Assembly (NCBI GenBank): GCA_951799445.1
Contig: OX637287.1
Location: 2,170,001 to 2,234,000, forward strand
Direction of reading: 5' to 3'
Source of the DNA: Pseudisothecium myosuroides
Taxonomy: Eukaryota; Streptophyta; Bryopsida; Hypnales; Lembophyllaceae
DNA: 64,000 bases
Within the stretch, counting starts at the first letter, position 1; each line of letters starts with the position of its first letter. This document shows, in pieces, positions 24,134 through 39,398 of the stretch. Made by a program: the position numbers and the translations under genes. The notes under the pieces were generated by a model, which did not search any database, had not been told where the DNA came from, and saw only the letters and a program-made list of their open reading frames with translations.

Positions 24134-25247
24134 AGGGGAAGCAACCCATTTCTGACCACTTAAGGAGTTACAGGTATTCGAAGGGCGGTTTCTTCTGGGG
24201 GGAAATTTTGCCATGTACAGAACTAGAATTTGGACAATTTCTAGAATTTTCAGATTTTTTTGTCTCAAAATGAAATTACTATGAATTAATCAGCTGGAGA
24301 TTGTATCCATCCCATAAGTCTTCCTATTTCCAACCAAGGATTGGTTGCACTATAGAGAGCCTTTGAGCCAATCATAATGTGTCATAATTGCCTTGGCAAC
24401 CGTGCCATAATTAATCATTGTTCTTCTCCTCCTTCACAAAAAGAGAGAAGCCTACTATGCGAGAATGAAGTTCTAAGCTGGAATAGGTTGCATCCCCTAT
24501 CTAGCAAAGCATGATACCTTCATAACTTTGTTACCCAACGCTGGGAGGGTCCCTTTTGCTCCCCTGGAAAGCGGGAGCCCCCAACGTTGGGAAATTGCAC
24601 GATTACTATTGAGTAAGCATCCCTGGCCACTCACAACCATGTACTGTATCTATATACAGTAGCTTGAATTTCGAAAACCAATGCGTGTCAAGCAGCTTGT
24701 CCAAACCCAGACAAAGCACTGACAGCAGCAACCAATGGTCTCATTCAGATTTAAACTGAATTCCCTCCCAGGAATCCCGGGAGGTATTATCCCTAGGAGG
24801 AGGGGGAACAGATCATCCTGTTAAGGAATGTTATGTTTCCAAGATGGAGAGGACCATTGCCTGAGTATTCAATGTTATGTTGACACTTGACACTTCGTGC
24901 ACTAGAAAGTCTTCTCATGGCACAATTGTTAAGGCGTGAACTTAGAACTTTAAAAAGAAATAAAGAGGAAGGACCAGCGGAAACAACGGTCATCCAGTGC
25001 CGTGCGGGATCATGCCATTGTAACTAAATGATATGAAAAGTTCTCATTGACAAGTGTTTTGGAACATACTGTAAATCCAACTCAGACCTTTCATGCATTC
25101 ACTCCCTCCCTCGCACCGAAGGTAACTTACTGGGCGAAACGAAATCACTGAGCTGTAAGCTTAGTAAGGAACCTGTTAACTGTTCCCATCTTATTACCCA
25201 GTGTGGCAACTGCTGATTGCAGTCTTTTCAGAGAGCGAGATTCAGCG
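24134..25247. promoter_or_regulatory. upstream region of AKR copy 1
   Basis: From about 24960 the sequence is homologous to the 5' flanks of copies 2 and 3. At the position where those have TATAAAT, copy 1 reads TGTAAAT (about 25070-25076), so its TATA box looks broken. Upstream of 24960 lies unrelated, repeat-like sequence, including a GGGAGGGTCCC-rich palindromic patch at 24534-24592. Confidence 0.5.
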
Positions 25248-27135
<1,888 letters not shown>

Positions 27136-27602
27136 GGGAAGTGCTGCTGGAGATAGTTCTAGATAATATCTTGATTTGTAGCAGACAGCTCTGCTGCCCT
27201 TCCCCCCAACAAAATGATGTGATATTTCACATTATTTCATCCCCCATCGGTAGCTATGTGCACAGCTCTCTCTGCAATGGCGGCGATGAAGCTGGTCTAT
27301 TTCGAATGTACTGAAACTATCAATACAAGGACGTGCTCGTTGTTGTACTAACTTAAGTTAGCTCACAGAGAGTTCTGACCACTTTACCTAAGGTACAGTA
27401 CTGTCTTTCATTTCTACGTTCGTGAGCTCGTCAATGCAGACTTGGCCGGGCTTGTGATTCTGCTCTTTCTTGACGCTGCATGATAAGCATGGCCGCTCCT
27501 CGTCTTCATCTCGTCAAGCAGTGTTGACGACAATGCATGCCTGCAATGTAATTTCCACTGTAAAGGGTTAAGCACTCGGAGAAGCTGTATGAGTTACTGA
27601 AT

Positions 27603-27802
27603 TATCAATGTGGATACCGTCAACATGCAACCAAGTGTTTTTGGGCTGTGGCTAGCACTTACGAAGTACCAGCACATTCTGAGAAAAACAGCAATTGAAA
27701 GAATCAAGTGCAGTGACAAATTAAAGTGCCTCTTTGGCAAGGACATCATATGACTCTGATTTCCAAGAGTAGAAACCATCAACGAATACAGTAGAACCTC
27801 TC
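27603..27802. repeat. 3' flank segment shared with presenilin and AKR copy 2
   Basis: Homologous to 18582-18790 (downstream of presenilin) and 39185-39395 (downstream of AKR copy 2). It ends at the TTA where a CACTA element sits in copy 2. No coding capacity. Confidence 0.65.
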
Positions 27803-27904
27803 TTAGTGCATACTCTGTTAGTGCATAATATGCACTAAGAGAGATTGTACTTTTGAAGCTTTTATTGTTGAATAGTGGTTAGAGGCCTTGTAGTTAGAAG
27901 CCAT

Positions 27905-28275
27905 TAGAGAAAATCGGGGCCTCCGGAGGGCTGCTCTACAGCTCTCCGAGGTACCCTGAAATTTACTTTTTATTTATTGAGAAATTCGTTTTTCTTTTAT
28001 TCCCGCCCAGCTGAAAGTGCAGCGACAGTGGCGTAGGAACCAAAATTTATGAGTAAATTTTTTTAAATTTTTTTTTTTTTTAATCTGAAAAAAATTATTA
28101 AAAAATGTAAAATAAATTAAAATAAATAAAAACTTCCTCGATTTCTAACCGTTTCGATGAGCAGTCTATCACTAACTACTCACTGCGGGACTGTTTTGGA
28201 GTGACAAGCCAAACTCTGAAATAGCTTGGCTTGTCACTCCGGAGCAACCCTTCGGAGGGTTGATATTTCTCCTAA
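27905..28275. mobile_element. AT-centred MITE with CCTCCGGAGGGC-type termini
   Basis: Absent from the corresponding spacer after copy 2 (40620). Imperfect terminal inverted repeats of about 35 bp begin near ATTAG at both ends, with CCTCCGGAGGGCTGCTC on the left and inverted GAGCAACCCTTCGGAGGG on the right. The segment TTGTAGTTAGAAGCCA flanks both sides, which suggests a duplication of about 20 bp. An internal perfect hairpin (15-bp arms, 28198-28212 and 28226-28240) sits near the right end. Confidence 0.65.
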
Positions 28276-29282
28276 TGCCATGTGATTGGAAGCCCTGTAG
28301 TTAGAAGCCACGTTAGGCAGTGAACATTACTGCAACTCTCCAAATGCATAAGGGTACGTTCACACCAGCTGTTGCAAAACACCGGTGGCAAGAAGGTAAA
28401 GTAGTCAAACTGCGTAGACTGTAGGCGTGGTGGTGACGTAAGGTGGGTGGACCCCCGTCCGTGACACACGGAGGTAGTTTGGAGGACAGCAATGAGCGCC
28501 CTGTTCGCACAAGCCGGAGTGAATTGTTTTTAGGAGAGGTTTTCTCGGTAAAGAGGATAAACATCTGTCGGGGTTTTCACACCAAAAGCGTGCTTTACAA
28601 CTCTTTGTCGGCCCCCCCGTCAGTTGTACAAGTTCCTCAGAGTGACGAGTGTGTTCAATGTTCAAGCGTTCGGACAGGTCGGCAGTTCAAATAGTTAGCA
28701 AAATCGCGAGCTCTGCTGTGGAGAATGTGAGTGTGTAACCTAATTTGCAATCCCTTTGAAGGGAAAATCATAAGTTCCGTGATTGTGGTCGACGAGTGGG
28801 AGTGAGCGGTTGTGCTCGCAGTTGCAAGTGACGGAGCGTGGAGGAGCGCCGCAACGAAGAGAGGACATCACTCACATGATTCAGAGCTTCATTCTCAGGT
28901 AAGTGACTCCGTTTTCAAGTTCCAGAGTTTCCTCCATAGCCTCAGACCTTCCCTTCTGCATCTCCGAGGAGGCCAATTTCTTCTCTGTCAGTTTAGAATT
29001 TCACGTTCCCACTTGCAGAGCAACGTCACAGGGAGGTCAGGGTAACCATGCGCAAGCTATGCTCAAATTCTTCAGACCGTGTTTCCGAAAGTGCCGTCGA
29101 GGTCTGGTCCACGCCCTCACGGCCCCCATGTTCACAATTTTCTGTGGCTCTTTTCCGCCATACCAGCTTCCGGGATTCCCTGCGACCCACAAGTTCTCAC
29201 TGTTCTCCGCTAATTGCAGACTGTTACTGTTGCAGCTGTAGAGCTTCTCCACGATTTGCAGGAGCCACTCCGAGCCATCGCC

Positions 29283-30629
29283 ATGGACGCTGCAGATACT
29301 GCATTGGAGATCGTGTCAATGGCCACTGTCATCCTCGTCATGCTGTTGAATAGTCACCACGCATTGGCTTTGCCGGAGGCATCCACCAACAACGATGACG
29401 ACTTGGATTACAGTTTCTTCCACAGGCTGGCCGACCAACCTATTTTGGATGAGAACGCCGTATCCCGAGCTGCGCTTCACCATTGGAGGCTGTGGAATAG
29501 TCTGACAATCATGGATGACGACTTGGGCTTTTGGGTGAAGCCTAGGTCTACAACATGGTTCTCTAAATTTTTACTGGAAGAATATGACGATGAACGTTGA
29601 ATCAAAATTTTCAGGATGACAAAACGGTCGGTGTTCTCTTTAGCAAGGCTGTTGAGACCCAGAATTCGGAGGAGGAACACCAACTACCGCGAGGCTGTTC
29701 CCGTGACGGTCCGTTTGGGATGCATACTTTTCAAGATCTGTCAAGGTGCAAGCTTGCTAATTTGCAGCGAGCTCTTCGCTGTAGGCCACAGCACAGTCTC
29801 AATCATGTTGCGTGACGTCGTTCATGCCATCAATGTCGTCCTGAGAAAGGAGATCAGCTGGCCCGCATGAGAACGGATTGGAACGACTGCATCTGACTTT
29901 CAAAGTTTGTGTGGTCTGCCTGGCGTTTTGGGGGCCATTGACGGCACTCATTTTGCGATAGCGAAACCGAAATTTGGCGCAGCGGACTACTATTACTTCA
30001 AGACGGGGGGATTTTCAATGCAATGTCAAGCTGTTGTCGACTCTTCCAAACGCTTCCTTGATTTGCATGTTGGAATGCCGGGCTCGACTAATGACGCTCG
30101 TGTTCTGAGGCGGTCAACATTGTATCAACGAGGCCAAGCAAACTCTCTTTGGGAGGGTCACCCCACTTTTCACGGTTATTCTCCGTATTTACTTGGAGAT
30201 GTTGGCTTCCCCTTGCTCCCGTGGCTCATGGCTTCGCATCGCCAGCAAGGGAACCTAGCAGTTGCAAGCCGTTTATTCAACAGGAGGCTGAGCAAAGGGC
30301 GAGGCATCGTCGAGAACGCTTTCGCCCAGCTGAAGATGACCTTCTGTGAGCTGCATCAAAAATCAGATCTTCACGTCACGTTTTTCCCTGACGTTGTAGT
30401 AGCTTGTGGTATATTGCACAATGTCTTCTTGCAGCAGTCGCATGAAGAAGTGGAGCTGCTACTTGAGGTCCTTCGCAGAGAGGGTTTCCATGATGATATG
30501 CAGGTTCCCGATGTTGATGTCACAAACGTCGGGGAAGCAGCTGACGATGAAGTTGATGTCGAGGCTGCCGAAGAAAAGAGGTCCGACTTGGGAGTGTTTT
30601 TGACACTGCAGCGCATTATACCTTTCTGA
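29283..30629 (+). pseudogene. PIF/Harbinger nuclease (HARBI1-like) with two in-frame TGA codons
   Basis: One continuous frame from ATG 29283 (context GCCATGGAC) to TGA 30627-30629, 448 codons, interrupted by TGA at 29598-29600 (codon 106) and 29868-29870 (codon 196). Family conservation continues in the same frame across both: EER-stop-IKIFRM, where a Trp is usual, and WPA-stop-ERIG, where a Gly is usual. The DDE_Tnp_4 blocks are present: AIDGTH (Asp about 220), STNDAR (about 271), LLGDVGFPL (about 306) and GIVENAF (Glu about 344). The protein would cut and rejoin element ends with the Myb-like partner. An acidic tail (codons about 385-435) follows. Splicing around the TGAs is unlikely because the conserved sequence abuts them. 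Confidence 0.9.
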
Positions 30630-31041
30630 GAGACGGAGGTTAGTTTCGTGAACTCAATCATTCTGGTCCGTATTGTTCTCATGAAGTATAGGCGGAGGCA
30701 TCTTGTTATGGCAACTTTCCTTTATTTCTTTTTAAAGCTCATATTTACAGAAGTCGACTAGCAACGGGGTTTTCCCGTGCTGGTCTGCATGACAGTCCTC
30801 AACTACAGAAAAAGCTACAGTCCAGGTCGATACATCCCGATGCACTTGGAAAGCTATGTAGGAGAACGTCTTGTACTTATTGCTATACAATACACACAAA
30901 TAAGAAAGCTATGATAAATAACGCAGAGGAAGACTTCCGCTCATCTGTCTTGACTAGGCAGGTTGGCGAACTGATCCTTCATTGGCACTGTGCAGGTACC
31001 GGACTGGGAAGCTGCTGGAGCGTTCAAGAGAAGAAGTTGAG

Positions 31042-32397
31042 TCACGGTTCGGGGACAGAAGAGTGGCCAACGTTTGGAGCCGTCGATGTCTCCACAGTGC
31101 CACCGGCCGCGTCGCCTTGCACTGCTGGTCGGAAGGGCAACAGATGAGTAGCGTTGGGACGAGGTGCAGCATTTGGATTTTGGCTTGTGATAGGACGCGG
31201 ACACCCTGTAAATCGATGTATGCCCGTAGCTAGAACAGTTGACAACCTCGCCAGACATTGAACAACGTCACCTTGTTTTTGAATTGACAATTTCGCGTTT
31301 TCATTTGTCTGAATTGCATGTTCATGGAGGCGGCGATCTCTCTCCCGCTGGTACTCCATCTGTTCCGAGAACAACTTCATTTGAACGTCCATTTTTGTGC
31401 ATTCCAACTCTTGAGTAATAGTCGACATGTCACGCATTTGAACCGCCATAGCGTCGCCAATTGCTCTCGTGGCCTCCGCGATTAGCGAATGGCCTGATAG
31501 ACTCTTCCGTCTCACTGCAGTATTAGCAGGTTTCTTGCCGGCCGAGGTCTCCACCGTCTCCGAAGAACTGATTAGTTGTGGGATGACTCCCGGAGGAAGC
31601 AACCCTTTCGGTGGCAGACTGGGAGTGGCACTGGAAGTCCCACGGCTGAGTCCCAATCCGGCTAAATGCTTCTTGCTGCCCGCCATGCACAAAGGGGACT
31701 GCGTTGAATCCGTCAAGTAGTCGCTCTCTGCTCACGCGATACGCACGTCCATGAAGTCTTCACTGACGTCGTTGCTCCCATCCATGTTGTCGGCTTTCTC
31801 GTTGCATCCTTGTGGAGTCTTGTAGTTGCTGTCATCTTTAGAGTGCAGGTCGCGAGTGTGGGGCGGTCGAATGGAAGGCTTGTTCCCGTACCAGTCATCC
31901 ATAAGATAAAACAAATTCTTTGCAAACGACTTTGGCAGGCTTTGCGCTCTTCGATGAGAGACAGGCAAATCCCAGAATGAGTCATCGTCATTGCCACTGC
32001 GCCTCATGAAATCTGATATACGCTTGTAGTCGGGAACCATTTGGTTCCACTTGCTTTTACATGCAGCTGCATCACGGAGGCAAGGTGACAAGGTAGCTTG
32101 AGCCACGGCGGTATTGATTCGTTGCCACTTGGTGGCGTCAGGGACCATGAACGAGCGTCCGTCTCTTCCGTCTAACTCCTCCAAATACACACTCCGTTTG
32201 GCCTCGATGAGAACCGCAATCTCTTCAGTGCTCCAATTAGGCTGCCGTTCCTTGCGAGGTTTCTTCGCAGGTGCAGCGACTTCGGGCGCTGCAGTGCCAC
32301 CGGCTGAGGCAAGGAGAACGTGAGCCCGTCCGAAGGGCGTGCCAGTATCCACGGTGTCTGCAACAGTGATCGTCACAGTCAGGGCCAATGATAACAA
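31042..32397 (-). pseudogene. Harbinger Myb/SANT-like DNA-binding protein, one in-frame TGA
   Basis: Continuous minus-strand frame with a single TGA at 31734-31732. The Myb/SANT-like (trihelix) domain lies near NWSTEEIAVLIEAKR, WQRINTAV and CKSKWNQMVPDYKRI. The C-terminal half has a charged helical stretch rich in Met, Gln and Glu (QMEYQRERDRRLHEH), probably for partner contact. An acceptor at about 32362 (TTGCAG|ACACC) suggests the true N-terminus comes from upstream exons: an Ala/Pro-rich exon at about 32559-32611 joins in phase to give SEDTVDTG, and a further exon with WKWRPDLVV lies around 32740-32930, whose junction I could not resolve. In this family the protein binds the transposon ends and escorts the nuclease. 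The TGA could also be read as part of a GTGAGC donor, but no convincing acceptor follows. Confidence 0.75.
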
Positions 32398-33454
32398 CTA
32401 TGACGGAACTTGTGAAGTGTAGAAGGAACTGTGGAGAAGTAAAGAGTTGCTAGAATTTGGAATTCACTGAAATTGGAAGCATGAAATGGAGGAAAACGAC
32501 AAGATAGCCAAGATTTGGAATTTCAATAAAGTTTGATGAGAAGTGACATACCTTCGCTGGCCGGGGATGTTGGCGGTGCTGCGGGCGCGCCTTGAGAAAT
32601 ACGAGCAATACCTGCGCAGGAAAATTGTGCAAAAGTGTTAGTGACTTGATAAACACACGTTGTGAATTCAACGCAGACGACAGATAGCACGTGGTCAGCG
32701 CAGAGAAAATCAAAGAAGGTCTTGGCAGAACGTACCAGCACTTCTACCGGCATTCGGTGCAACCTGACCTGCTCTTGATCGACCACCAAGTCGGGTCGCC
32801 ATTTCCAGTCGTCACAGACACCGTAATTGATCCTCGTGGACTCTGACAAATACTGACCGTCACTGAAGTGCACAACTCCACAACAACTCGACGTCCAGGC
32901 TATGCTCGAATAGATGTAGGAAAACAACAACTCTCTGATCTAGTGAAATGGGTGTAAAATTCATGACCAACGCGCTCAGATGATTGCACAGGGCTTCCTT
33001 TGCAATGAAATGTGCAATTTGTAGTGCAATGGCGGTGCTAGAGCAGCCGTCGGAATTCAATGTCCAACTTTCGAAGTTCCACGTTCATAATGTGCATGGC
33101 ATGGCCGCAATGTCCTCGTCTTGATTACGCCTATAATTTAAGATTAAATTAAGCTTAACACGCCGTATTAGCGTAATCGCTCTCACGGACCCCATTTAAG
33201 TAGAAGCGCAGCTACTTGCCTCAAATCTACGTATTCAGGAGTTCTCTCTGTTATTTAAAGCCCGTCGGACAGGTACGCACTTAGAAAAGTCCAAGTCTTG
33301 CCCCGGTAGTCAGCACCGCTTTTCCGCCCTGACAGATGCGGTTCCACGTCGGTTCGGCTTTCACAAAGGAACGCCGGTCTGGACAGCACCTTCGTAGTTG
33401 CTCTACCAGCGCCCCGTAATCCCTCCGTAACTGCGCGGTGCGAACGTACCCTAA

Positions 33455-34416
33455 ATCTCTTTTAGTGTATAGTTCCAACACTATGCACTAAAAGAGGTTC
33501 TATAGTGCATCAAACCAGGTCTAGACACTCAGATAGACTTCACGACACTTGAACTCCGAGATTTATGTCCATCATAGCTTAGTTTGCCCTCGCCTCCCAA
33601 AGTGTTTGCACTTGTGAGCCTTTCCTTAAAACTAAGTTAAGGGCATCCTCAACAGGACCAGTATAAGCTTATTGCCCCTCCAAATAAACTTCTAACTTTT
33701 CATTGGATTATAATTAGAGCTTGCAATTTTTATCATTGGAAGTGCATTCAAAAGTATTTCGAATAGTTACAAGATATCTCACATTTGAGACATTGGACAA
33801 TGAAAATAAATTGTTGCAAAAGCAAGTTAAAAGCTAAAAATTATAGAGACTTTGGCAAATCATGCTTACCAAAGCAAAATTTGGTTAATTAATTGCACAA
33901 TATTTTTGGTCAATTTAGTCTTCTATTATTCATATGGCACAATCGCATAAGACGAGAATGACTGCTTTACATTTAGGTTATGAAATGAAGATAGAATGTA
34001 GAGACTGAAACTACATAACATTGTTTACCAATGAGGTAGGGGGCCCTTTTGCATCCTTAAGAAGGAGACCCCTACAATGAACGAAATTGTCTTATAAGGC
34101 TCTTCAGCCAACATCAATCCATGCATTTAACTAATTATCCTTCATATGCATCTAGGGAGGCATGATACCTTCCGAGTATGAGGAGGACCATGGCATGGTT
34201 ATACAATGTTATTTAAAAGGTAGGGATTACAATTAAGTGTACTTACTTATGAAACTTTTTGTACTTAGTTTTCAGAGATATTATCACATTTCTTCTGTAA
34301 ATCATGAAAATTTCAGATTTTTTTTGCAAGGATTTTGATTTATTTTTGCTTATTAGTTAGAAATTATAGCAATTATAATTTATTACAAAACTAGTGGAGA
34401 TTTTTTTGCATTGACA
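33455..34416. other. AKR spacer 1-2, no gene seen
   Basis: Collinear with 40664-42550 after AKR copy 2. It contains the GGGCATCCTCAACAGGA repeat terminus (about 33648) that recurs inverted near 59890, the dispersed repeat at 34012-34220, and the unoccupied TTAA (34127-34130) where copy 3's upstream spacer carries the 936-bp element. Confidence 0.7.
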
Positions 34417-34578
34417 CATTGGGGGCTTTTTTGAGTTTCCCTATCTCACTTGCTCCTATGTGAGCAACAACCTTGTGACTTCCCCCTGTGTTATAGGATT
34501 GTGACACAGGGGAAAGTTACATGGTTGTCGCTCACATAGGGGAAAGTGAGACATGGAAATTCAAAAAAGCCCCCAATG
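34417..34578. repeat. 162-bp perfect-end palindrome
   Basis: CATTGGGGGCTTTTTTGA at the left pairs with TCAAAAAAGCCCCCAATG at the right. Inner arms also pair (CTATGTGAGC with GCTCACATAG, CCCCTGTG with CACAGGGG). Probably a foldback MITE. In the spacer before copy 3 the left arm is present (42553 onward), but the right arm and about 320 bp beyond are deleted. Confidence 0.85.
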
Positions 34579-35273
34579 ATAGATAACACAATCTCATGTA
34601 ACAAAAATAAATTATAAAATTTGAGTATGATTAAAAAGGAAAAATTGAGATCTTAAATCAAAGTTTGACCTTATGACAATGGAACTAAAGTAGCAACACC
34701 TAATTGCAACACATTCTGTTCTCCAACCTTTAAAAAAATGACCTTAAATGACAAGTGAAAAGCACTACAACTTTTCAAAAGCAACCGATGAGAAATTGAG
34801 AGGTGAGGATTTTTTTGAAGCAACTAATGAAATATTGAAAGTTTAGACATTTTGTGCTTCAAGGCTGTCCATTCAAGTGTTAAGTTAGGCTATCTATGTT
34901 TTCAACTTTCAAAATTTGTAAACTATTACTAGATTTGCGTTTATCTTGTGTTTGCTAATAACTTCATCCAATTTCTTTGGTCATTCAACGTTCAAGGGAC
35001 TGGGAATAGAAAAAAATGTCTCTTTTAGGTGATGCTACCTTAGTCCTTCTAGTATTAGGTTGTCTTAAATCTTGTTAAGTCCTATGGGCAATTGAAAAAA
35101 AATTCAAGGTCCCATTAGCATGATTGTGCTTTTGGAAACCGTATAAATATCGTAATCTATGAATTTCTGATAATGAATTTCAAATAATAGATGTACCCAA
35201 ACTGCCAGCAAGGCTCTCATAATCAGGTGGACAAGCTTACATTTTAGGCAAAAATCTGTGAGTGAGGGTGGTT

Positions 35274-36124
35274 GGGTGATTGCAAGAAACACTTGTATTA
35301 TTTTCCGTCACACGTTCAATGCGGAAGTTGTTTTGTGCCATAAGTATTGCAAAAATGATAAAATGAACATGAAATTCGAAAGCAAGCTTCCTTTAGTAAT
35401 AGAAAATGCACTTGAATTATTTCAATGTTTTCAAAATTAATTTAATAGGTAAAACTGAATTTTGAATATATGTCATACATACAGTTTTGGTGGTTTTTAG
35501 TAGTATTGAGTACCTAATTTGAAGAGATACATCATTAAATTTGGTAGGCTAGCTTTTCTAATAGAAATACACCTTTTCAAGAGAGAGATTTCCAAAAACA
35601 TTTTCCAAGTGTGTTTTATATTGGCCTAAAGTGTGCTATATTCAAGTTAAATTTATGTTGAATTAAAAATGGTTTTTGAGTTCTAACTTTGATCTTCCTA
35701 CTTTGCTCTTAGTTGGCAACAATGGCCATTTTTAAAATAAAATTTTCAAACTCATTTCCTAATTTTCAAAAATAGAAACGTGAAAGTCTCATTTTCTAAG
35801 GTAAATTGTAGCATGTGGCTCAAAATAGTACTTCATGGTACACAGAAAGACTCAATAGTATTGCTAGGGCTTGTAATATCTTCTATCTTCTATCTGCCAA
35901 TGTAAATTGTTTTTTAATGGCAAATTAAGTATTTCCATCCGTTTTTGTTATCCAATGTTGAACATCACATGTTGTCAGAATAGTAAATTTGAAATCCAAT
36001 TGACCATTCAAATTTTATGTTCCATGCCTTCAATACTACTGAAGGTGACTTATAGTATAAAAAGTATTAAAAATTCAAAAATTCAAAACTCAACAAATAA
36101 TACACATGTTTCTTGCAATCACCC
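35274..36124. mobile_element. GGGTGATTGCAAG MITE, 851 bp
   Basis: Left end GGGTGATTGCAAGAAACACT and the inverted right end GTTTCTTGCAATCACCC form an imperfect 24-bp terminal repeat. The same element is at 43007-43852 in the next unit, so it predates that duplication. A shorter cousin is at 2547-2823 and a long hairpin cousin at 53026-54000. No coding capacity. Confidence 0.8.
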
Positions 36125-36654
36125 GTGTCATTATCAGATAACTCAGAACGACGTAAGCATTAGAGAAATTTTTGACTCTCTAGAAGGCCGCCTTGCTTTG
36201 ACAAGGAAGTCTAATTGTGGAGAATTATGGAGCTACAAAAAATACGGGAACCTATGACAAAAGCAATATTCACCTTGTGTGAATATCTTAACTGACAAGT
36301 AGTATATTTCGGTTTCTAATTCCGGAGTTGTCAGAGAGGATACTTGCTATGCATAGTTTAATTGTGATTTCATGGTCCTAAATATAAAACAATAACTTCC
36401 ACATGCCTCCTCCATTAAACTACTCATACTTGTCGATCAATGTTCTCAGAATTGGTTGTACCGAATGAAGACGTTCTTGGAACTTGTATTCAAGCCTAAT
36501 CCGAAGCTTCCTCCCAATAAATTAAAGGCCTCTACTAAGATTATTGAAATCTAACAAAAGGAGGAAAGACCAGTGGAAACAACCGGTTGCCTTGGCATCC
36601 ACTGCAGTTTAAATTCAGGTGCAACTTCATGCAACAGACTCGTCGTCAAATCAG

Positions 36655-36661
36655 TATAAAT
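36655..36661 (+). promoter_or_regulatory. TATA box of AKR copy 2
   Basis: TATAAAT about 190 bp before the ATG, in a segment conserved with copy 3. In copy 1 the same position reads TGTAAAT. Confidence 0.55.
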
Positions 36662-36848
36662 CTCAACTCAATCCTCTCGTACATTTACTCCCTCCCACTA
36701 GTTTATGAATTGCCCAAACAATTAATAGCAGTGAGAGCAATTGGCAATCTGTGCACTGTTCACATTTTTCCCAGGACTGTGGCAATTGTTGATTGCTGTG
36801 ATCAATTTGCACTGTACTGATTGCTAAGCATTCAAGGCTCGATCAGCG

Positions 36849-38731
<1,883 letters not shown>

Positions 38732-39398
38732 GGGAAGTGCTGCTGGAGATAGTTCTAGATAATATCTTGATTTGTAGCAGACAGCTCTGCTGCCCTTCCC
38801 CCCAACAAAATGATGTGATATTTCACATTATTTCATCCCCCATCGGTAGCTATGTGCACAGCTCTCTCTGCAATGGCGGCGATGAAGCTGGTCTATTTCG
38901 AATGTACTGAAACTATCAATACAAGGACGTGCTCGTTGTTGTACTAACTTAAGTTAGCTCACAGAGAGTTCTGACCACTTTACCTAAGGTACAGTACTGT
39001 CTTTCATTTCTACGTTCGTGAGCTCGTCAATGCAGACTTGGCCGGGCTTGTGATTCTGCTCTTTCTTGACGCTGCATGATAAGCATGGCCGCTCCTCGTC
39101 TTCATCTCGTCAAGCAGTGTTGACGACAATGCATGCCTGCAATGTAATTTCCACTGTAAAGGGTTAGGCACTCGGAGAAGCTGTATGAGTTACTGAATTA
39201 TCAATGTGGATACCGTCAACATGCAACCAAGTATTTTTGGGCTGTCTAGCACTTACGAAGTACCAGCACATTCTGAGAAAAACAGCAATTGAAAGAATCA
39301 AGTGCAGTGACAAATTAAAGTGCCTCTTTGGCAAGGACATCATATGACTCTGATTTCCAAGAGTAGAAACCATCAATGAATACAGTAGAACACTCTTA

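Larger units (their letters stand above)
28352..33451 (+). mobile_element. 5.1-kb PIF/Harbinger transposon
   Basis: Termini GGGTACGTTCACACC (left) and the inverted GGTGCGAACGTACCC (right) are flanked by a 3-bp target duplication TAA (28349-28351 and 33452-33454), the size typical of PIF/Harbinger. The empty site survives after AKR copy 2 as GCATAAACCTCTTTT (about 40668). Inside are the two proteins such elements carry: a DDE nuclease on the plus strand and a Myb/SANT-like DNA-binding protein on the minus strand, arranged convergently. Both frames carry TGA codons, so this copy is probably not autonomous, although its ends look fresh. Confidence 0.95.

Noticed and set aside
29600..29616. Small intron removing the first TGA of the Harbinger nuclease (acceptor TTTTCAG at 29607-29613)
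   Set aside because: Residues on both sides and within (IKIF) match the family, and no donor at a workable distance keeps the frame.
32450..32930. Separate gene upstream of the Myb-like frame
   Set aside because: The Ala/Pro-rich piece joins in phase to the Myb-like frame and lies inside the Harbinger ends, so it is better explained as 5' exons of the same gene.
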